Notes: generated by a model not told the origin, from the letters alone. Shown: positions 8,413 through 16,620, numbered from the stretch's first letter. The stretch: 64,000 bases of DNA from Mycolicibacterium chubuense NBB4 (GCF_000266905.1 NC_018027.1:4340001-4404000), one strand, 5' to 3'. Translations and numbers: made by a program.

Positions 8413-9767
8413 CCACCTTCGCCGAGCCAGTTCACCGAGAAGCCGCCGTCGAACCTCTCCCTGACCGCCGGGTACGGCCGCGGCCGCGGCACCGCCGGGA
8501 TCAACGCAAGAAGAGCAGCGGGATCACCCGCGCGGTGCTGATTCTGGCGCTGACGGCGCTGGTGGTGGCCATCTTCGTGTTCAAGGTGGCGACGCTGGAG
8601 AACCTTCGGAAGGACCCGGTGTGGGCCACGTACAGCATCGTGGTCACCAGCTTCATCCTGTCCCGCTTCGTGCTGGCATGGCTGTACCGACCCGCACGTC
8701 GCTTCACCCGCTCGGACTACCGCCCCTCCGTCGCCATCATCATCCCGGCCTACAACGAGCCAGATATCGCCCGCACCCTGCGCGCATGTCTCGATGTCGA
8801 CTATCCCGCGCATCTCCTGCAGGTCGTCGTCGTCGACGACAAGTCGACAGACGACACGCTGCAACGGATTTGGACGGTCGCCTCGGAGCGATCCGAGTTG
8901 GTGGTGGTGCCGGCCGAGGTCAACCGCGGAAAGCGCCATGCAATGGCCACGGGAATCGCGGCCGCCGATGAGGACGCCGAGGTGCTGGTGTTCATCGATT
9001 CGGACTCGCAGGTGACTCCCGACGCTGTCACCACACTGGTGCGCTACTTCGCCGACCCGCGGGTCGGCGCGGTGGCCGGCCACACTGATGTGGCCAATGC
9101 CTCGACCAACATGTTGACCCGCATGCAGTCGATGCAGTATTACATCGCATTCCGCATCTACAAGTCGGCAGAGGCGCTCTTCGGTTCAGTGATGTGCTGC
9201 TCGGGCTGTTTCTCCGGCTATCGCCGCGACGCGGTCGCGCCGGTGCTCGACGCGTGGCTCAACCAACGTTTCCTCGGTCGCCCCAGCACTTTCGGCGACG
9301 ATCGCAGCCTGACCAACTTCCTGTTGCCGGACTGGCGCGTGTTGTATGCACCGGATGCGCAGGCCTACACCAATGTGCCCGAACGCCTCCGTCAGTTCCT
9401 GCGCCAGCAGTTGCGCTGGAAGAAGAGCTGGCTCCGTGAATCGTTTCGAGCTGCAGCCGCCGTGCGGCGCAAGCACCCGCTGATGGTGGTGATGTTCTCG
9501 CTGAGCATCGCGCTACCTCTACTCGCGCCTCAGGTCGTCCTACGGGCCATGGTGGTTCAGCCACACTTCATCAGTCAGCTTCCCTACTGGTACTTCGGCG
9601 GAGTGGCCATGATGGCCTGCATCTACGCGATCTACTACCGCCTGCACGGGCCGGCGAAAGGCTGGTACCAGGGAATCTTCTTCACGATGTTCTACACCAT
9701 CATTCTGGTTCTGCAGTTGCCCTACGCGATGGCCACTGTCCGCGACTCGAAATGGGGCACGCGATGA
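8409..9767 (+). CDS. Processive family-2 glycosyltransferase, hyaluronan-synthase/NodC-like
   Basis: 452 aa integral membrane synthase. Two N-terminal helices (about 41-60 and 74-92) precede the GT2 domain; several helices follow residue 355. Catalytic motifs are complete: VDDKSTDD (143-149), the DxD-type DSDS (197-200), CCSG (263-266), GDDRSLTN (296-303) and QQLRW (333-337). GDDRxLTN plus QQxRWxKSxxRE is the pattern of hyaluronan, chitin and poly-GlcNAc synthases, which polymerise and extrude the chain through their own channel. The gene is coupled by ATGA overlaps to the dehydrogenase upstream and the deacetylase downstream. Polymer identity is unproven: HexNAc and HexNAc-uronate are the inferred building blocks. 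Confidence 0.88.
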   Translation: MTTFAEPVHREAAVEPLPDRRVRPRPRHRRDQRKKSSGITRAVLILALTALVVAIFVFKVATLENLRKDPVWATYSIVVTSFILSRFVLAWLYRPARRFTRSDYRPSVAIIIPAYNEPDIARTLRACLDVDYPAHLLQVVVVDDKSTDDTLQRIWTVASERSELVVVPAEVNRGKRHAMATGIAAADEDAEVLVFIDSDSQVTPDAVTTLVRYFADPRVGAVAGHTDVANASTNMLTRMQSMQYYIAFRIYKSAEALFGSVMCCSGCFSGYRRDAVAPVLDAWLNQRFLGRPSTFGDDRSLTNFLLPDWRVLYAPDAQAYTNVPERLRQFLRQQLRWKKSWLRESFRAAAAVRRKHPLMVVMFSLSIALPLLAPQVVLRAMVVQPHFISQLPYWYFGGVAMMACIYAIYYRLHGPAKGWYQGIFFTMFYTIILVLQLPYAMATVRDSKWGTR

Positions 9768-11335
9768 CAGTCAAAAGGCAAGCAGCGCACCGTAAGCCGT
9801 CCCGACTCGTCGCGATGGCGAGAACCGGCGTGTTGATCCTGCCCTTCCTGGCTGTGGTGGCGGCCTATCTCGGAGTGCCCGCGGTATGGCAGTGGGCACA
9901 CGCGGAGACCCTCAGCAATCGAGCGCATCCCGTCATCGTGGATCAGATCGACACCCCGCCGCAGCCGGTGGACCCGAACCTGGTGGCTTCTCTGCGCCGG
10001 GCGCCCACGTCGCCGCAATCCTCGCCGTTGATCCTCACCTACCATGACATCGGATACAACTCCGCCACCCGCTACACCGTCACGCCTGAGGCGTTCGCAG
10101 CGCAGATGCGGCTACTGCACGACGCGGGCTGGACCACCATCACCGCCGACCAGCTGTCCGGATGGCTGCGCGGGGAGCCGCTGCCGGCCCACAGCGTGAT
10201 GGTCAGTTTCGATGACGGAGCGCGGGGCGTGTGGAGATACGCCGACCCGGTGCTCGAGCGCTACGGGCAGCACGCCGTGGCGTACCTCATCACCGGTTTC
10301 GTTGGTACTCATGCGCCTTACTACATGACGTGGCCGGAGATCGCAGCGCTACACGCCAGCGGACGCTGGGATCTGGAAGCCCACACGCACCTCGGGCACC
10401 AGCACGTGCCCACCGATGCTGTCGGCGGAGAGGGCCCGTTTCTCACCCACCTGGAATATCTGGCGGACCAGAAGCGCGTGGAGACACAGCAGGAGTACCA
10501 CTCTCGCGTCTTCACGGATCTCGTCGAATGCCGTCGCCAGTTCAGCGCGCACGATTTGCCCGAGCCGACGCTGTTCGCTTACCCGTTCTCCGCGCACAAC
10601 GACGATCCGAACGGCACCGGCATGCTGAAAGGCGTTGTCGGATCGCTCTATCAGGCTGCGATGCTGGACGTACCCGACAAGATCTCGACGACCGCCAGTA
10701 GTGACGTCCAGGATGGCAACATCGCTCGCATGGACGTGATGAGCGATCTCGGATTGGCGAAATGGACTGAAAAGCTCGTAGAGGCAAGTCCTCTCGATCC
10801 CACCGCTGCCAAGCCGATCGCGGACCCAACGAATTGGACGGACTCGGGCGACCGTCCGGCGCCCTTGACGCTCGACGGTGACGGCCGGGCGGTCCTCGAT
10901 CCCGGCCCGAGAGCGCAGATCACCCGGCAGTACGCGCCGTACCGGACGTCGATGTGGAATGCCTACACGGTCTCGGCCGATCTGGGCGGCTTCTCCAGCG
11001 CGGGCGACGGCACTACGACGGGATTGAGCGTGTTGACCGGCGACCCGCAACACGAGGTCGACATCGAGATCAGTAGCGCCGAATATTCGATTCGGCGCGG
11101 CTACGGCCAGGAAGAGGCCGTCGCGGCCGGACACCTCGTGGAGGCCGCCGCTCATCATGTCGAGGCGGTGGTGAGGCCGGAGAATGTCACCGTGACCATC
11201 GACGGTGGTAGCCCGCAGGTCGTCCCGCTGAATTCGGCGGGGCCCAGGCAAATCGGCGGTGGCATCGGGTTGATCGGCGACCGTGAATTCGATGCCAGCC
11301 CTACGCCTGTGGTGAGCGGGCTCGCCGTCTACTGA
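9764..11335 (+). CDS. Membrane-anchored polysaccharide deacetylase with C-terminal LamG-like domain
   Basis: 523 aa. An N-terminal helix (about 19-37) anchors or exports the protein. A NodB-homology domain shows LTYHDIG, SFDDGARG (metal-binding Asp pair) and LEAHTHLGH (the H-x3-H motif), followed by LFAYPFS, as in IcaB/PgaB-type extracellular poly-GlcNAc de-N-acetylases. After about residue 350 there is a beta-rich domain with a terminal GGGIGLIGDREFDASPT signature, similar in layout to the neighbouring lipoprotein. The start overlaps the glycosyltransferase stop (ATGA). Inferred role: removal of acetyl groups from the nascent exopolysaccharide outside the membrane. The end overlaps the convergent lipoprotein gene by 7 bp. 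Confidence 0.85.
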   Translation: MTVKRQAAHRKPSRLVAMARTGVLILPFLAVVAAYLGVPAVWQWAHAETLSNRAHPVIVDQIDTPPQPVDPNLVASLRRAPTSPQSSPLILTYHDIGYNSATRYTVTPEAFAAQMRLLHDAGWTTITADQLSGWLRGEPLPAHSVMVSFDDGARGVWRYADPVLERYGQHAVAYLITGFVGTHAPYYMTWPEIAALHASGRWDLEAHTHLGHQHVPTDAVGGEGPFLTHLEYLADQKRVETQQEYHSRVFTDLVECRRQFSAHDLPEPTLFAYPFSAHNDDPNGTGMLKGVVGSLYQAAMLDVPDKISTTASSDVQDGNIARMDVMSDLGLAKWTEKLVEASPLDPTAAKPIADPTNWTDSGDRPAPLTLDGDGRAVLDPGPRAQITRQYAPYRTSMWNAYTVSADLGGFSSAGDGTTTGLSVLTGDPQHEVDIEISSAEYSIRRGYGQEEAVAAGHLVEAAAHHVEAVVRPENVTVTIDGGSPQVVPLNSAGPRQIGGGIGLIGDREFDASPTPVVSGLAVY

Positions 11336-12078
11336 ACCGGGTCGACGGTGACGGCCGCCATCCGGAACTCGGCGTTGTCGCCACGAACGCCCACCCCTCC
11401 GCCACCACGCAAAGGGGCGCAACCGGTTCCGCGGTCGACGGCGTGCAGTGCTATCCCGTCCCGGCTGGCATCGATGGCCACGGAGCCGTCGGGCTGGTCA
11501 CGCGCTGAGGCCGACACATGTTGCCACTGACCGAACGGGATGGGTGTGCCGGTCACGGGGGTGTCGAGGTCGTAGTAGGTTCCGCCGTTGTCGTTGCCGC
11601 CCTGGCACTTCTTCTTGATGAGCATGATTCCGTCGCGCCGGTCCACGCTGATGGCGTACAGCTGCTTGTCCGATTCGTAGCGCAACCAGATATGGACACC
11701 GTCGTACGCCTGGGCAGGGGTCCGGTCGGTCTGAACCAAACCGACGACCTGCAGCGTGAGAGACACGTCGACGTTTGTGAAATCGCGTTCCTTCGAGACC
11801 ATCCGGAACACGGCCGATCCGTTCTGCCCGGCGCCGCCACCGCCATCCGGTCGACCCGTCCAACCGGTGCCCGCTGACCGGAACAATGAGCCGCTCGTCA
11901 GCTCCCATGGCGAATCGGGCGGAGAGGGTTGTTTCTCAGAGGTGATCAATCCGTCGGGTCCCGCGAACGAGTCGGCGATAGGGCGAGGCTGGGCCTCGGC
12001 GTGGCTGCACGCTGCCACCATGACCAGTGCCAGGGCCGCCGTGCAGAGCTCCAATGCCCGAAGCCGGCCGGATGACAC
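11329..12078 (-). CDS. Secreted lipoprotein with a LamG/concanavalin-like fold
   Basis: 249 aa. GTG start with GAGGAG 9 nt upstream. A signal peptide ends in the lipobox VAAC (Cys24), so the mature protein should be lipid-anchored outside the membrane. The body is beta-rich: DVSLTLQVV, GVHIWLRYESDKQLYAISVDRRDGI, WQHVSASARD, and GGGVGVRGDNAEFRMAAVTV at the end, the plan of LamG/laminarin-binding jelly rolls. The same closing pattern appears in the C-terminus of the deacetylase transcribed towards it. Likely a polysaccharide-binding partner of that system; this is inference from fold resemblance and position. Confidence 0.65.
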   Translation of the reverse strand: MSSGRLRALELCTAALALVMVAACSHAEAQPRPIADSFAGPDGLITSEKQPSPPDSPWELTSGSLFRSAGTGWTGRPDGGGGAGQNGSAVFRMVSKERDFTNVDVSLTLQVVGLVQTDRTPAQAYDGVHIWLRYESDKQLYAISVDRRDGIMLIKKKCQGGNDNGGTYYDLDTPVTGTPIPFGQWQHVSASARDQPDGSVAIDASRDGIALHAVDRGTGCAPLRGGGGVGVRGDNAEFRMAAVTVDPVQ

Positions 12079-12405
12079 TGTCTGGCTCTCCTCGGGTGAC
12101 GCATCAGCGACGACGCGGAACAGCGATACCCTCGACAGCCTACCGAACGGTTCCTACGGGAACCTAGGGCCTGCAAGAGCACCCACGCTGCGCTGTACCG
12201 ACCGAACTGAAAGCGCACCCGAAAGCTCAACCGCGAAATCTTCGAGACGCCAAGGCCGTCGATTCCGGCGCCACCAACTCTTCCGGCGCCGACCGCGCAC
12301 CGGTCGTTTTCGCTCCCCCCACGTGGCTTGTTGATCGACCGGGGACGTTGCGCGTACGATCAGGGCACTCGTACAGGACGAATGCCCTGACGGATGGAGG
12401 AAGCG
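12079..12405. promoter_or_regulatory. Divergent control region, lipoprotein / TetR
   Basis: 327 bp between divergent genes. It holds a 6-bp inverted repeat, GGTTCC-TACG-GGAACC, at 12149-12164 nearer the lipoprotein, and the long palindrome at 12360-12390 next to the TetR start. No other gene is seen. Confidence 0.5.
12360..12390. promoter_or_regulatory. 31-bp palindrome, probable TetR operator
   Basis: Arms TCAGGGCACTCGT and ACGAATGCCCTGA are complementary at 12 of 13 positions and are separated by the 5-nt spacer ACAGG. The site ends 15 bp before the probable GTG start of the TetR gene, where an autoregulatory operator would lie. An RNA hairpin in the leader is an alternative. Confidence 0.6.
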
Positions 12406-12993
12406 GTGTCATCTCCGGCGGCCCTACACGGTCAAGAGGTTCGGCAACGGTTGCTGACCGCTGCGGTCGAACTGATCCCCGAACGAGGTTGGACCGCCGT
12501 GAGTACACGGACACTCGCGGAACGTGCCGGCGTGACACCCAGCGTGGTGCACTACCACTTCCGCTCGCTGCAGGCGTTGCTGCGGGAGGCGGTGATCGGC
12601 GCGATGGAACGGGAAGTCGCCGAGCTGGAGTCCCTGCTTGACGCCGTGCACACCGCCGACGAACTGGTCGAGGCGATATTCGCAGAAGTCAACCGCCCGT
12701 CCACCGGGCAGGACACGATGTCGCTGGTCTTCGTCGAGGCGTATTTGGTCGCCACCCGGGACGAACCACTGCGCGACGCCATCGCCGGCCTGTTGCAGGC
12801 GTCGCGGCTGCGGTTCGCCCGCCGAATGGCCGAATGGGACGTTGCAGCCGCCGACGACTCCGCATTGATTCTGCTGGCGGCGCTGGACGGTCTGCTGCTC
12901 TATCGAGGCCTTGGTGTCGCATCCGGAGGCGCGACGGAAGTGCTGAAACGCCTCTTCGCCGGGCAGGCGAAGCCGATCGACGAACCGAGGTGA
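12406..12993 (+). CDS. TetR-family transcriptional regulator
   Basis: 195 aa from the GTG at 12406, preferred over the ATG at 12394 because a perfect GGAGGAAG (12396-12403) sits just ahead of it and would lie inside the longer frame. The N-terminal helix-turn-helix is clear: LTAAVELIPERGWTAVSTRTLAERAGVTPSVVHYHF. The C-terminal ligand domain is divergent. It stops 4 bp before the monooxygenase start, so the two are one operon and the regulator probably controls it from the adjacent palindrome. The ligand is unknown. Confidence 0.85.
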   Translation: MSSPAALHGQEVRQRLLTAAVELIPERGWTAVSTRTLAERAGVTPSVVHYHFRSLQALLREAVIGAMEREVAELESLLDAVHTADELVEAIFAEVNRPSTGQDTMSLVFVEAYLVATRDEPLRDAIAGLLQASRLRFARRMAEWDVAAADDSALILLAALDGLLLYRGLGVASGGATEVLKRLFAGQAKPIDEPR

Positions 12994-12997
12994 AGAT

Positions 12998-14200
12998 ATG
13001 AAAGTTGTCATCTGCGGAGCCGGGATCGCCGGGCTCGCGTTGGCTCATCGTGTTGCAGGAACCGGTGGAGAGGTGGTGGTCCTGGAACGCGCAACTGGGC
13101 CGCGTGAACAGGGTTACATGATCGACTTCTTCGGCCCAGGTTTCGACGCCGCCGAGAAGATGGGTCTACTGCCGGCGATCCAAGAAGCCGGTTACCGCGT
13201 CGACGAGGTGTGCTTCGTCGACCAACGCGGCCGTCGCCGCGCGGAGGTCCCCTACGGCCTGCTGCGAAAGGCACTCGGCGGCCGGCTCATCAGCCTGATG
13301 CGCCCGGACTTGGAGAGGGTATTGCGCGAAAGCCTGCCCGCGACAGTCGATTTGCGCTATTCGACCACAGTGTGCAGCATCTCGGACGGTCCTGATGAGG
13401 TGGTGGTGACCCTCGACGACGGCTCGCTACTCGCGGCCGACGTGCTGGTCGGAGCCGACGGGCTGCACTCGACCGTGCGCGAGCAGGTGTTCGGTCCAGA
13501 GTCGATGTTCGTGCGATATCTCGGATTCCACACCGCGGCCTATGTGTTCGATTCGCCGGAAGTCCGCGATGCGGTCGCGGGCCGATTTGCCCTGACCGAC
13601 ACCAAGAACAAGCAGTTGGGTCTCTATACCCTCCGGGACGGAAGAGTCGCCTTGTTCGGCGTGCACCCCAGCTCCGACCCTCGGCTGCCCGACGACACCC
13701 GCGCCGCCGTGCGGAAGGCTTACCGGGGTCTCGGCTGGGTGGTGCCCGAGGCGCTCGAAAAGTGCCCGCCGCCGCACGAGCTGTATTACGACCAAGTCGC
13801 CCAGATCGAGATGCCGCGTTGGAGCACAGGGAGGGTGACGCTGCTCGGCGACTCCTGTTGTGCGGTCTCACTGATCGCGGGTCAAGGCGCATCGCTCGCC
13901 GTCGCGGGCGCGTTCGTGCTGGCCGACAAGTTGAACACCGCGCCCTCGGTGCCAGCTGCGCTCGCCGACTACGAGCGGATGTGGCGGGCCCAGGTGGCAG
14001 AGAAGCAGAAAGCGGCCCGCGACGCTGTGCGGTGGTACATGCCGCGGTCCACAGCGGCGATCTGGCTACGCCGCGTCGCGTTGCGGCTGGCATGGCTGCC
14101 GGTCGTCAACCGTCTTGTGGGCAGGACATTGGCCGGCAAGGCCGCGTCGCTGACCACCGAATCAGTCCATGGCACGATGACCAGCGCGTTGGGCCGCTGA
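12998..14200 (+). CDS. FAD-dependent aromatic-type monooxygenase
   Basis: 400 aa, class A flavoprotein hydroxylase. FAD motifs are in order: GAGIAG near residues 7-12, the DG motif LVGADGLHS near 150 and the GD motif VTLLGDSCC near 285. It uses NAD(P)H and O2 to hydroxylate a small organic substrate. A hydrophobic C-terminal stretch (IWLRRVALRLAWLPVV) may touch the membrane. It lies 4 bp behind its TetR regulator, the usual arrangement for xenobiotic or antibiotic-modifying hydroxylases. The substrate cannot be inferred. Confidence 0.85.
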   Translation: MKVVICGAGIAGLALAHRVAGTGGEVVVLERATGPREQGYMIDFFGPGFDAAEKMGLLPAIQEAGYRVDEVCFVDQRGRRRAEVPYGLLRKALGGRLISLMRPDLERVLRESLPATVDLRYSTTVCSISDGPDEVVVTLDDGSLLAADVLVGADGLHSTVREQVFGPESMFVRYLGFHTAAYVFDSPEVRDAVAGRFALTDTKNKQLGLYTLRDGRVALFGVHPSSDPRLPDDTRAAVRKAYRGLGWVVPEALEKCPPPHELYYDQVAQIEMPRWSTGRVTLLGDSCCAVSLIAGQGASLAVAGAFVLADKLNTAPSVPAALADYERMWRAQVAEKQKAARDAVRWYMPRSTAAIWLRRVALRLAWLPVVNRLVGRTLAGKAASLTTESVHGTMTSALGR

Positions 14201-14237
14201 GGTCCGGCGCGGCACCCTGCAACGGGCCGCCCGCAGG

Positions 14238-14546
14238 TCAGATCATGGCAACGACGAAGGCGACGATCGCGAGGATCACCAGCACCAAACCGGTGAGGAC
14301 GAGAAAGCCTCCCAGCGACGACGCGCGCTGATCCTGCTCCGCGTCGGGGTTCGCCGCTCCCTTGACCGAGGTCCTCATCGTCGCGAAGAGATCTGAGCGG
14401 TTGATCCGCGACAAGCCCCGTCGGGTGGCCGCCACATCCCGCGCGGGCCGGTCGGGAACCGTCCCCCGCGCGTTACCGAAGAACAGCAGCCCGGCCAGCA
14501 CTGCCAGCACGGCCAACACCAGTAACACCACACCGAGCACCACCAT
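14238..14546 (-). CDS. Small two-helix membrane protein, unknown function
   Basis: 102 aa. Hydrophobic helices at both ends (MVVLGVVLLVLAVLAVLAGLLFF and FLVLTGLVLVILAIVAFVVAMI) flank a polar loop. The start at 14546 is chosen because GGAGGGG lies 6 nt upstream and the protein then begins at the first helix. A GGGTAC hexamer at 14583-14588 (minus strand) with a weak AGTGT 16 bp further upstream could be a poor SigF-type promoter. No family was recognised. Confidence 0.6.
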   Translation of the reverse strand: MVVLGVVLLVLAVLAVLAGLLFFGNARGTVPDRPARDVAATRRGLSRINRSDLFATMRTSVKGAANPDAEQDQRASSLGGFLVLTGLVLVILAIVAFVVAMI

Positions 14547-14774
14547 GGCAGCCCCTCCGTTCGATCGGCACCTTCGCACCACGTACCCGCAACTGACGCC
14601 CCGGACACTCCTACCGGGCGTGCGCTGCCGATTTATGGCGGTGCGCGACTCGACAGATCAGGAGATCGCACCCGGTTGGGGTCTTGACGAAAGCGCCCCG
14701 ATCCGCCCAACCGCAACCGGGCAGGAAGAGCGGCGCAGCAGGTGGACGAGGGAAAGGGCGGTTAGACGACCGAG

Positions 14775-14980
14775 CACGAGTACCGCAAGGTGTTCGACCG
14801 CGCCGCGAAAGATACCGGTGTCCCTGGTCGGGTACCGCACCAGCTACGCCAGACCTACGCGTGCCTGGCATCGGGGCTGGGGCGAACATCAAAGGCCGTC
14901 CAGGGCTCCTGGGCCTTAAGACAGCCGTGATGACGCTGGATCAGTACGGCCACCTGTTCCCAGATGCCCCGCTGGTCTGA
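14775..14980 (+). pseudogene. C-terminal remnant of a tyrosine recombinase (phage-type integrase)
   Basis: Plus-strand translation gives HEYRKVFDRAAKDTGVPG, then PHQLRQT (corresponding to the HDLRHT box), then after frame changes LLGLKTAVMTLDQYGHLFPD ending in a stop at 14978-14980. This is the C-terminus of an integrase, with the catalytic Arg box and the nucleophile Tyr in DQYGHLFPD. At least one frameshift lies between the boxes and no upstream integrase domain is readable, so it is non-functional. It ends 7 bp before a copy of the tRNA 3' end, the usual position for an integrase beside its attachment site. Confidence 0.8.
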
Positions 14981-14987
14981 TAGAGCA

Positions 14988-15023
14988 GTGCCCCCAGTCG
15001 GACGCGAACCGACATTGTGCGGA
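14988..15023. repeat. 36-bp copy of a tRNA 3' end (att-like site, distal)
   Basis: The sequence from GTGCCCCCAGTCGGAC to GTGCGGA matches 16546-16581 at 34 of 36 positions. The second copy is the 3' half of an intact tRNA. The copy here has no remaining tRNA body, so it is the displaced duplicate expected after integration into a tRNA gene. Confidence 0.8.
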
Positions 15024-15095
15024 GGCGCACGGCTTATCCCGGCAATAAGTCGGCCGGTAGCGATTACCGAGCGAAGGACTATGTGCCGTACGCCT

Positions 15096-16325
15096 TTATC
15101 GACGACCAAGACGGTGTGCAGGCGTGAAGCGCACCGGCATCGAATGAATGCCGTTGATGAACATCGATTGCATGCGCTGGACCGGCCCGGCCAGTTCCAC
15201 GTTCTTCATCCGGGCGAGTACCTCCGACAACAACGCCGAGGACTCGACCCGGGCCAGGTTCGCGCCGAGGCAGAAATGAGTACCGCCACCGCCGAACGCA
15301 ACATGCGGGTTCGGCGTACGGGTGATGTCGAACGTGTCGGGATCGGGGAACTTCGTTTCGTCTCGATTGGCAGACGGATAGAACATGGCCACCCGCCCGC
15401 CTTTCTCGACCGGCATTCCGCGCACCTCGGTGTCTCTGGTCGCCGTGCGCAGAAACCACATCACCGGACTGATGTAGCGCAGCATCTCCTCGACTGCCGT
15501 CGACATCATCGACGTGTCTTTCTCCAGCTTCGCCAGCTCTGCTGGGTTCTCCATCAGGGCAAGCATTCCCCCGGCCACGAGATTGCGGGTGGTATCGCCG
15601 CCAGCGTTGAGCAGCAGGATGAAGAAAAAGTTGAATTCCATGTCGGTAAGGCCCTGCCCGTTGATTTCCGCATTCAGCAGTGAGGTGGCGATGTCGTCGC
15701 CAGGCTCGACTCGTTTACGGGCGGCAAGTTCGGCGGCGTACGCGAATATTTGCATCCCAGCTTCCGCGATGCGGGCATCCTGAACCTGGCCGGCATTGGT
15801 GATCTCGGTGAGCTCGTAGAGCCGGAATCCGTCTTCGAGCGGAATCCCAAGCATCTCTGAAATAACGTAGGACGGGAGCGCTCCGGCGACCTGCTGGACG
15901 AAGTCGCACTCGCCTTGCTCGATCACGTTGTCGACCAGATCGCGTGCCATCTCGGCAATCCGTTCGTTGAGCCGGGCGACCTGCCGCGGCGTGAAACCCT
16001 TGTTGACGAGCTTGCGCAACGCGGTGTGCCTGGGCGGGTCCATGGTCAGCATCATGACGCCGCGCATGTCTGCCGGAGAATCAGGACCAGGCGCTTCGAA
16101 GTACACGCCATCCGTTTCTGACGACCACGTGGCGCTGTCCCGGGACACGGCCACAACCTCGTCATAACCTGTCAGGGCAAGGAACCCGGGGCCCTCTTGA
16201 AACGGATGCCATGCAACCGGTGCACGCTCGCGGAGTTTGCGGAAGGCGTCCAACGGCGGGCCGGTGAGATAAGAATTTGGATCGGTCAGATCCACCCCGC
16301 CGATGCTGATTGCGTCCTCAATCAC
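15096..16325 (-). CDS. Cytochrome P450
   Basis: 409 aa haem monooxygenase of the soluble bacterial class, needing ferredoxin partners not encoded here. Visible are the I-helix oxygen-binding LLNAGGDTTRN, the K-helix ExxR in EEMLRY, and the haem loop FGGGGTHFCLGANLAR with the proximal Cys near residue 352. The proline- and arginine-rich N-terminal part (MDPPRHTALRKLVNKGFTPR) is typical of mycobacterial P450s related to the CYP125/CYP142 group; the exact family is uncertain. The GTG at 16325 is chosen for its GGAGG 5 nt upstream. The gene lies wholly between the two tRNA-derived repeats, so it looks like element cargo. Confidence 0.9.
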   Translation of the reverse strand: MIEDAISIGGVDLTDPNSYLTGPPLDAFRKLRERAPVAWHPFQEGPGFLALTGYDEVVAVSRDSATWSSETDGVYFEAPGPDSPADMRGVMMLTMDPPRHTALRKLVNKGFTPRQVARLNERIAEMARDLVDNVIEQGECDFVQQVAGALPSYVISEMLGIPLEDGFRLYELTEITNAGQVQDARIAEAGMQIFAYAAELAARKRVEPGDDIATSLLNAEINGQGLTDMEFNFFFILLLNAGGDTTRNLVAGGMLALMENPAELAKLEKDTSMMSTAVEEMLRYISPVMWFLRTATRDTEVRGMPVEKGGRVAMFYPSANRDETKFPDPDTFDITRTPNPHVAFGGGGTHFCLGANLARVESSALLSEVLARMKNVELAGPVQRMQSMFINGIHSMPVRFTPAHRLGRR

Positions 16326-16545
16326 ACGCACCTCCGTGCAATACCTCCGGCCCCCACGGCTGGGACGGTGCCATCCGAAAAACCATAGCTCTCGGAACGA
16401 ACGTGGGGGACCCATCCCGTAGACCGCAATGCGTCATGGATTAGCTACGGGCGCAGAACGTCGCCTTTCCGCGTACACGTCGCGTACAAGAACAGACTCC
16501 CGGCCCAGATACGCGAGCTGTAAGAGCCTTTACCTGCACATTCTC

Positions 16546-16581
16546 GTGCCCCCAGTCGGACTCGAACCGACACTGTGCGGA
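16546..16581. repeat. 36-bp tRNA 3'-end repeat (att-like site, proximal)
   Basis: Partner of 14988-15023 with two mismatches, 1558 bp apart in start position. This copy is part of the intact tRNA gene on the minus strand and would be the reconstituted attachment site. Confidence 0.8.
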
Positions 16582-16620
16582 TTTTAAGTCCGCTGCCTCT
16601 GCCAATTGGGCTATGGGGGC
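16547..16620 (-). tRNA. tRNA with UAA anticodon (nominal tRNA-Leu), short variable arm
   Basis: Acceptor arms GCCCCCA (5') and TGGGGGC (3') pair fully, discriminator A. Anticodon stem GCGGA/TCCGC encloses CTTAAAA, giving anticodon TAA. The T-arm is GTCGG-TTCGAGT-CCGAC. The variable loop is only about 5 nt (ACAGT), whereas bacterial leucine tRNAs normally have a long extra arm; the body resembles a class I tRNA. CCA is not encoded. By anticodon it reads UUA (Leu), but charging identity is open. Its 3' end served as an integration site. Confidence 0.8.

Noticed and set aside
7063..9767. Hyaluronan operon (hasA/hasB)
   Set aside because: The synthase fits, but the dehydrogenase motif is of the HexNAc type and a deacetylase is present; a specific polymer is not supported.
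14988..15023. Second tRNA gene
   Set aside because: Only the 3' 36 bp are present; there is no acceptor 5' arm, D-arm or anticodon arm, so it is an att-like fragment.
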